Source: Cytospora piceicola | Lineage: Eukaryota > Ascomycota > Sordariomycetes > Diaporthales > Cytosporaceae | NCBI GenBank assembly: GCA_023375675.1 | Contig: JALQBC010000008.1 | Span: 1,116,001-1,180,000, forward strand | Direction of reading: 5' to 3' | DNA: 64,000 bases | Shown: positions 57,961-64,000 of the stretch, piece by piece | Layout of the letters: each line of letters begins with the position of its first letter | Numbering within the stretch: the stretch's first letter is position 1 | Position numbers and translations under genes: made by a program | Notes under the pieces: model-generated | The model's input: the letters and a program-made list of their open reading frames with translations, nothing else | Database searches by the model: none | Told to the model about the DNA's origin: nothing

Positions 57961-58931
57961 TCAGGACCCAACAGCATGGCTAAAAACCTTAGCAGCCAAC
58001 TGGCTGAGCAGTCTCGCCCTGTCACTTTGCGGAAGCTCCTGTAGTCATTAGTTAGCAAGAATCTCCTTTGCACTCGGAAGACCACAGCACAGAGAAGACG
58101 AATGTAGACCCACGAGCAGACATACTCGGTCACAATCACGCCCAATATCAATCCCTGCCGTCATCTCCACCAAGTGACACGCTAAAACTTCCACTCACCT
58201 GGAAGACGGAGTAAACGCTCTTCCCCTTGGCGTCCCGAATTGCACCCAGCCTGTTCCCAGCCACGGCGCCAGCCACCAAACCGGGGACATTGGCGACAAT
58301 GAAGCCCAGGGAGGCACCACTAGCGCCACCCAGGAGACCCCAGAATCGACCATTGGCAGTCCCATCTCCGTTGGCCATGCCCTCCTCCCGCAACATCTCC
58401 TCGAAAACGTCGCCGAACTGCTCGCTCTGAGCATTCTGTTGCGTGTTGCCTTGCTGCTGTTGTTGTTGGCCCTTGTTGCCGGTGAAGAAGTTCCATGCCC
58501 AGCTGTAGGCGGACTGGTTGGGCGCGGCCTCAGCTTCCTCGGCCTCGGCCTCGGCGAAGGGGTCGTCGGCGGGAGATGTCGAGGTGAAGCCGCTGTTTCC
58601 CCTGCCGCCGCCGAAGAATTTACGCTGGCTGTCGTATTCTCGTCTCCGGGTGGCGTCGGAGAGGGTGAAGTAGGCGTCGTTGACAAGCTGGAACTTGCGG
58701 GTGCGGGAGGCCCGTTCCGGGGAGTCCGCTGGCACGCGGTCCGGGTGGGTTTTCAGGGCAGCCCGTTTGTAGGCATCTCGGATCTGCTGCGTGCTTGCTG
58801 TCTCTTGGACTTCAAGGACGGCATCTGTGGTTTGTGTTAGTCCCGAGGTCACGTCTGGGAACCAAGAGATCGTCGGCCGTTGCGGGGCGGCTGATTGGCT
58901 TACAATAGTTTGGAGGTGGTCCGGTCGACAT
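57961..58931 (-). CDS. J-domain (DnaJ/Hsp40) protein with a glycine-rich hydrophobic region
   Basis: Type III J protein, an expected Hsp70 co-chaperone. Three exons (58931-58904, 58824-58199, 58038-57961) give 243 residues. The start MSTGPPPNYYAVLEVQETAS opens the J domain; the Hsp70-activating HPD is at residues 36-38 (KTHPDRV), and FQLVNDAYFTLSDATRRREY closes it. A linker with SAYSWAWNFFTGN and a Gln run follows. A Gly/Ala-rich hydrophobic block (GLLGGASGASLGFIVANVPG) may form a membrane hairpin. The last exon codes ELPQSDRARLLSQLAAKVF and was found because the intron donor GTGAGT would otherwise lead into an unrelated tail. There is no signal peptide. It lies 3.3 kb from a second J-protein gene. 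Confidence 0.85.
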
Positions 58932-60563
58932 TTTGATGACTTGAGGATTGTTGATCTTAGGTTTGACTTGAGGGAGAGAAAGTGTGCCTGGTATAACGCT
59001 ACGTTATTTTGAGGTGAATGTATTCAGTTGTGACTGACTATGTGTTGATGAACATGCGTCGATCAGAAGTTGGGAACTTGTAAGTGATATGGGCGACGTC
59101 ATTTGTGGCGTTAAGACGTGGCTTGTAATGCGATAAGGCTACCTATGACCGTGCGTTTCAGTGTTATCAGTGAGTGGGGCCGGCACGACAGGCTAACCCC
59201 TGACTGCCTCCCAACTTCACACACCTCACCAGCACTTATAGATAGAAAGTCGCATCGTTCAGGCATTATCTGTCTGTAAGGAAACCCGAGATCGAGGACA
59301 ACTAGTGATAGGAGTCCAACCAACTTCCTGGTAGATACGTCTGTTCAGCTGAGGGTGGTGAGTACATGTTACTTGGGCCACTAAGACGGTCGTATCTCGG
59401 GGTCCTCAAGGCCCATCTTTTCAGTGTCTAGTACAAATGTACTCGTGGAAGTATCTCCATCCAACTCTTATTTCCATGGCCTTTCGTAACAGCGTTATTG
59501 GATTAAGTCACTTGAACATACAAGACCCTGACATGTGCAAGGCCTCTACCAGTCTTTATTCGTGGATATCTCAACTTTGAGCTACTGTACATCAATATCA
59601 TGACTCTGCAATCTGTATTACTGCCCAACAACAAGGATGACTAACCTCGAGGCCGTTTCGTAGCCTGTAGGTGATCTGTACGCTGCCGTTTGAGGCCCAA
59701 AACGCTCCAGGCCTACTCTAGGTACCCAGAACGGGTCCGGACCTGCATTCAGAGCCCATGATTGGCGTCATTGTTCCCCTCCTGTGCTCCTTCCCCTGAA
59801 GTCGACCACAAGTTCTGCCCCTCATTCCGGCTATGGTCAGATAGCTAATGACCATCTATGTATCAAATTCAGAGAAATGGTATGATTTATATATCTCACC
59901 TCTTGATCAGTCCCCCTTTTGATGTCCTCTGATCCTCTACGCTCGAATCTCACTCACACATAACTGTCTCGTATTCGAAAGAGCTACTGGTAGATCGCCG
60001 TTTCCGTGGCTGTCCTTACTTCTACTGTCAAGAAACAACCCCGCGCCGTCCACCGTCATCTGACAACCGTGATTCATTGATCTTTGACCTCGACCAGCTC
60101 ACGAGGCCGACCATTTCACATTCGTCTCGGGTCTCATCAAAGCTACTACTACTAGCTGAAGCTGAAGCCTCGAGCAACAAGCTTTGGACCACTTCCCTCT
60201 CAAAAGTTCTGTTGCTGCCAATCCTTTCACCATTCGAGTACAACAAGTACATAGCATAGCCAATATAATCCACTTTGTCACATCAGAACCGCTCGTCTGT
60301 CGAGCAAAGACGTTTGTTGCGACTGCGTCCCCGCTGACTGCTACTTGCATCTTCGCCAAATCCGCTCCTAGCACCGTCCTCGAGATCTGGAACTCGAGGG
60401 GGAAGGAATAAGTCATATCAGATCAGACACGCTCAGATCACATTGTCGAACTTCACCAGAGCAAAGAGAGCTTCCCTTGTTTCATCAAGCGGCACCTAGG
60501 TAGTGCTGCGTGCTCAATATAACAACCAAAGGATGAGTTTGGCTAATCGTATAACAGAATACA
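58932..60563. other. Divergent region between the J-domain gene and the polyQ gene
   Basis: This is 1.6 kb. It includes both promoters and probably a long leader for the right-hand gene. CACCTAGGTA (60493-60502), one base off the recurring palindrome, is 62 bases upstream of the polyQ gene start. No other gene is supported. Confidence 0.4.
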
Positions 60564-61011
60564 ATGATCATCAACCAGCCCAACATGGCCGTCCAGGAGG
60601 ATCTCGCCTCCCTGTTCTCCAAGAACATGACCCTGGCACAGCAACCGACCCCCCCTCCCCAGGACGACAACAAGATCGTCTACATTTCCCAGCACTACAC
60701 CCACTCCGCCCACGTCACGCAGCAACCACCCCGGAGCCTACAGGATGAGCCAATGCAGCGTCCATCCTCAGAGCCCCCAAGATCCGACCTGCACGACCTC
60801 GACCTTCTCCTGCGCTCCCACGGCGTCAACACCTCGGCCTTGTCGCTGCCGCAGGTGGAGCTCTTCCGGAACGCCGGCGAGGCCCAGCAGTTGCGCCTCG
60901 TCCAGCTCTGGAGCATCTATCCGCCCTCGGACAGCACCGACAACCCCACCCTGACATGGACCAATACCACCGTGGAGCAGGAGGAGATGCTGGCCCAGCG
61001 GCGGTTCGAGC

Positions 61012-61045
<34 letters not shown>

Positions 61046-61394
61046 ACAACAACAGCAACAACAGGAGGAGGTGGTGATGAGCCTCGACGGCACCGAGACC
61101 GAGGCCACCCTCGGCAGCTCGCCGGCGTCCACGTCCATGCAGTCCGCCGACGGGAGCTGGCCGCCCCCGTCGCAGCACTACCTCCAGCATATGGAGCCGT
61201 ACATGGCGAGCGGGTACGAGGAGCTGGCGAGGAAGGAGTACGACGCGACCGCGCGGAGGGCGGAGGAGTACAAGGCTGCCACGGACCCCGTTTACGAGGC
61301 CACCGCGGGGATGCTGGACTGGGAGAGGCAGCAGTGGATGGAGAACCGGTACGGTTCGATCATGGCGTGGAGGGATGACGAGGAGATGCTGTAA
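60564..61394 (+). CDS. PolyQ-containing protein of unknown function
   Basis: An uninterrupted frame of 276 residues starts MIINQPNMAVQEDLASLF; an in-frame Met at residue 8 is an alternative start. Sequence in order: a Pro-rich segment, a helical block (DLHDLDLLLRSHGVNTSALS, then AGEAQQLRLVQLWSIYPP), a Gln tract interrupted by Pro (about residues 151-167), an acidic/Ser linker, and a charged helical C-terminus. That C-terminus (YMASGYEELARKEYDA, then DWERQQWMENRYGSIMAW) looks constrained. Nothing identifies a known family, and there are no membrane segments. The conserved-looking ends around a low-complexity middle suggest a real regulatory or adaptor protein. GC is high throughout. Confidence 0.65.
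61015..61065. repeat. CAG/CAA tract encoding polyglutamine
   Basis: A run of CAG codons, one CCA, then mostly CAA codons inside the polyQ gene. Mixed codons suggest moderate stability. Confidence 0.9.
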
Positions 61395-62194
61395 AGCTCA
61401 CCCTATTGGAATTTGTAGTACGAGAATGGGGAAACCCCCCTCACCATGGACACAGTACAGTACGGATTTAGCATGGTTGGTGCAGATTTGTGCGTTGCAC
61501 ACGTGTATTCTTGATGGAAAAGGTGCACTCACTATTGGCATTGTTTGGTGTTGGTATTACATATGGTTAGTAGCACATACTATTGTTACCATGAAAAGAG
61601 GAGTTCTGGTGATGTTCCGTTTTGATAGGGGCCTTTCACTCACTCTGCGTTCATCCCCAGTCTGCATGTCAGCCTTACGACCTAGGTAGATGCATGCAAA
61701 ACGGCATAAAGGAAGGGGAAGACGATCATATAGGACACCAATCATACTACGCGGCCAACAGTGTCACAATTTCGCGCCATCACTCGTACATGTGCGTGTG
61801 TAGAATCTCAATAATTTGTAGATGATGCTGGTAACCGTCTAAACGCGTGAGAGCAAGCTCAGCCACACCTTTTTATCCATTGCCATCCCTTGCCTTTTCT
61901 TTTCCTGCCAGCAACACGATTCTGGCTTTTGCTTCGAGAAAATCCCAAGATGTAGGTGCTGAAGATCAAGCACCATCATCATGACCACGAACAACCGCCA
62001 ATTTTTTACGAACTTTTTGTTTCGTAAAAACCTTGCCCCCCCCCCTCCTCCTCTCACACACACCCTGTCTACCCTAGGGTAATTTGCACGCGCGGGCGAA
62101 ATCAACCAAACGCCACCAGCAAGCCAGACCGGCGCAGCCCCCTCTCAGCCACTTGAAAGACGGTACCGTGTGCCCAAGCATCATTTTCCGCATT
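61395..62194. other. Convergent spacer with a 12-bp palindrome
   Basis: This is 800 bases between convergent stops. GACCTAGGTA lies at about 61679-61688, and the longer palindrome TACCCTAGGGTA at 62070-62081, about 110 bases beyond the Erj5-like stop. No gene is supported. Confidence 0.45.
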
Positions 62195-63712
62195 TTACTT
62201 CCTCTTGTTCTTGCGCTTGTTGCTCTTGGCCGCCTTGGCCTGGGGCTGGCTGCCCGTCGCCTTCGCGCCGACGTCCTCGACCGACTTCTCCAGCAGCTCG
62301 AAGTCGTCGTCGTCCGTGTTGGGGGTGCGCTTCCCTCCCGCGCCGGACGAGGAGTCGGTGTCGGCAGCGATCTCCTTAAAGTCTGAGCCGGCTGCGAGCT
62401 CCTCCTCGATCTCGTCGTACTCATCGTCGTCGTTGTTCTTGGAGAAGAAGCGGCCGACGGTCCGGCCGTAGAACCAGACTGGCACGCGGACGAGGGCGGT
62501 GTCGCTGACTGTGGGCTTGTGGATCTCGTTGGGCTGGGTTTTCTGGTCAGCATGGCGTCAAGAAAAGATGGGAGGCTGGAGAGAAGTTTGGGGGAAGAGG
62601 GTCTTCACTCACGTCAAGGAGGAACTCCTCCATGTTACCCTCCTCGTCCTCCTGCTCGAGATACACATCACCAAGGGAGTCGACAACCAGAACCTTGCCA
62701 TTCTCGGCCACAATGCGCTTCTTAGCGCCCTGGGGACCACCAGCAGCAGGCGTAGGCGTCGCAGCGCCAGAGGCAGGGGCAGCGCGGGGTGCGGGCTTGC
62801 GGGAGGCACGCTTGGAGCCGTCCTGGGACGCCTCCCTCTTGGCCTCGCGCTCCTGCATGCGCCTCATCTTGCGGTTGGTCGGCATGGCCCTCTCCTGCTC
62901 CTCGGTCGCGGGCGGCGGCGGCGGCGCGGGGGTCCCGGCACCTATGTCGGCGGTGGCAGGCATGTTGGGGATCCCGAGGTTGTCACCCCAGGCGGCGCGT
63001 CGCGCAAACTTGATGTAGCGCTCGACGAACTCGCGCTGGCGCTTCCAGCCCATGTACAAGGCGAGGTAGTGGGCGCCGCCGCCGAGGGCGATGAAGACGC
63101 CCGTCATGACGGTGCCCAGGCCCGGGCGGTAGCGCTCGTAGAAGTAGTTGGTGCCCTTCCAGACGGGGAAGCCATTGGAGATGAAGTGGTCGTAGCGGGC
63201 GCGGCCGGGGCCCTTGAGGATGTTGGCGACGATGGAGAGGCGGGCCTGGCGGTCGGAGGCGGTGTTGATGGCGGCCTTGATCTCGGACTGGGAAGGGAGC
63301 TTGGCCACGTTGACGCCGGGCTTCTTGTTCTTATTCTTCTCTGCCTCCTTCTTCGCCTTGGCGCGCTCGGCGGTGAGCTGCTGCTTCACCTTGTCCGGGT
63401 GGAGGGAGCGTGACTTCTTGCGGTAGGCCTTGTTGATGTCATCTTGGCTGGCGGAAGGGGTCACGCCCAGGAAGTCGTAGAAGGTCACGTCGGGACCCTC
63501 GTGAGCGGCGAGCTCGTCGCGGAGGCGGAAGATCTCGCGGTCTGAGGGATAAGACAGTGGATGGTTAGCATGTGACATCGTACTGGCCATGAAAGTGCCA
63601 CGCAAACGGGTCTCGTTTGTGTATATCGAGTTTACTCACCCTCCTTTGACCAGGCGGCCGTGAGAGGCGTTAGGAGGGCCAAGAGGCCGAGGGAAAGCAC
63701 CGAGAACCTCAT
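62195..63712 (-). CDS. ERJ5: ER-membrane J-domain protein, Erj5 type
   Basis: Hsp40 co-chaperone of the endoplasmic reticulum, expected to stimulate the lumenal Hsp70 BiP/Kar2. Three exons (63712-63640, 63541-62613, 62542-62195) give 449 residues; yeast Erj5 has 295. A signal peptide (MRFSVLSLGLLALLTPLTAA) leads the J domain, which has FYDFLGVTPSASQDDINKAY and HPD at residues 72-74. A Lys-rich insert and the second J helix region (RARYDHFISNGFPVWKGTNY) follow. A membrane segment lies at about 165-189 (GLGTVMTGVFIALGGGAHYL). After it comes a cytosolic part with NRKMRRMQEREAKRE, then VDSLGDVYLEQEDEEGNMEE and RVPVWFYGRTVGRFF. It ends in the Lys/Arg-rich SNKRKNKRK. Introns of 98 and 70 bases are in phase. 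J domain in the lumen and tail in the cytosol is the Erj5 layout. Confidence 0.9.
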
Positions 63713-64000
63713 GATTGCATGTCGATGGGGTTTCTGACTCTAGGAAGCTTTGGTGTTGTCCTGGGGACCGTGGTGGAATCGCAATTCGAAGTTTCGAATT
63801 ATGATGTCGAGACTGAGGCCAGCTGTCAGTTATCCTTGTCTCGGGGTTTCAGAACGACAAAGAGGACGTGCGGATAAGATGAGTGGCGTCTTTCTGAACG
63901 AACCGTTTAAAATGAGAAAAACGGAAAGGTTCAATCTTGACTAGGATTTGGGTTTGACCTCGAATAATGTCGAGGGTGTTGGGAAGAGGGAAGGTTAGAC
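63713..64000. other. 5' region of the Erj5-like gene to the window edge
   Basis: This is 288 bases upstream of the Erj5-like gene. No coding frame or repeat can be supported before the edge. Confidence 0.4.

Noticed and set aside
62499..63413. A 304-codon open frame on the plus strand
   Set aside because: Antisense shadow of the Erj5-like gene in GC-rich sequence.

Overview
The window is nuclear DNA of a filamentous ascomycete (Pezizomycotina, most likely Sordariomycetes). The signs are short introns (mostly 48-120 bases) with GTRNGT-type donors and CTRAY-type branch points, a HET-domain gene, a 2EXR-domain gene, a Zn2Cys6 regulator, and large intergenic spaces carrying simple repeats. It contains no bacterial-style operons, rRNA, CRISPR array or tRNA that I can support. 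Seventeen protein genes are supported, one of them cut by the left edge, together with one broken DNA-transposon relic. Exon joins were worked out by hand; each spliced gene below has a total length divisible by three.

Layout. 0-13.5 kb is dense housekeeping sequence: a mitochondrial protein (partial, -), RNA polymerase I/III subunit AC40 (+), NEDD8-activating enzyme UBA3 (-), TEL2 of the TTT complex (+), the copper chaperone COX17 (+), a small coiled-coil protein (-), the G-patch protein PXR1 (+) and a disordered protein with four RRxS sites (-). Three head-to-head pairs share promoters of 0.4-1.1 kb. 13.5-44.7 kb is looser: a BTB protein with a 12-bp coding minisatellite, a Zn2Cys6 transcription factor, a large PX-PH-RhoGAP protein of the Bem3 type, then about 9 kb almost without genes that holds a degraded Tc1/mariner-like transposase, and a Pro/His-rich protein. 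47-53.3 kb has accessory character: a HET protein, an MFS transporter and a 2EXR protein. 56-63.7 kb returns to conserved cell biology: a TXNL1-type thioredoxin/PITH protein, two different J-domain proteins (one ER-membrane, Erj5-like) and a polyQ protein.

Functional themes: protein quality control and modification (UBA3, TEL2 as an Hsp90-linked kinase-maturation factor, TXNL1-type thioredoxin, two J proteins), ribosome and Pol I/III biogenesis (AC40, PXR1), and polarity (Bem3-like RhoGAP).

The two observations I rate highest are a 6-base microexon in UBA3 that supplies two residues of the nucleotide-binding beta strand, and a 10-base palindrome, TACCTAGGTA, found nine times exactly and only between genes. 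All calls rest on reading the sequence; no database search was run.
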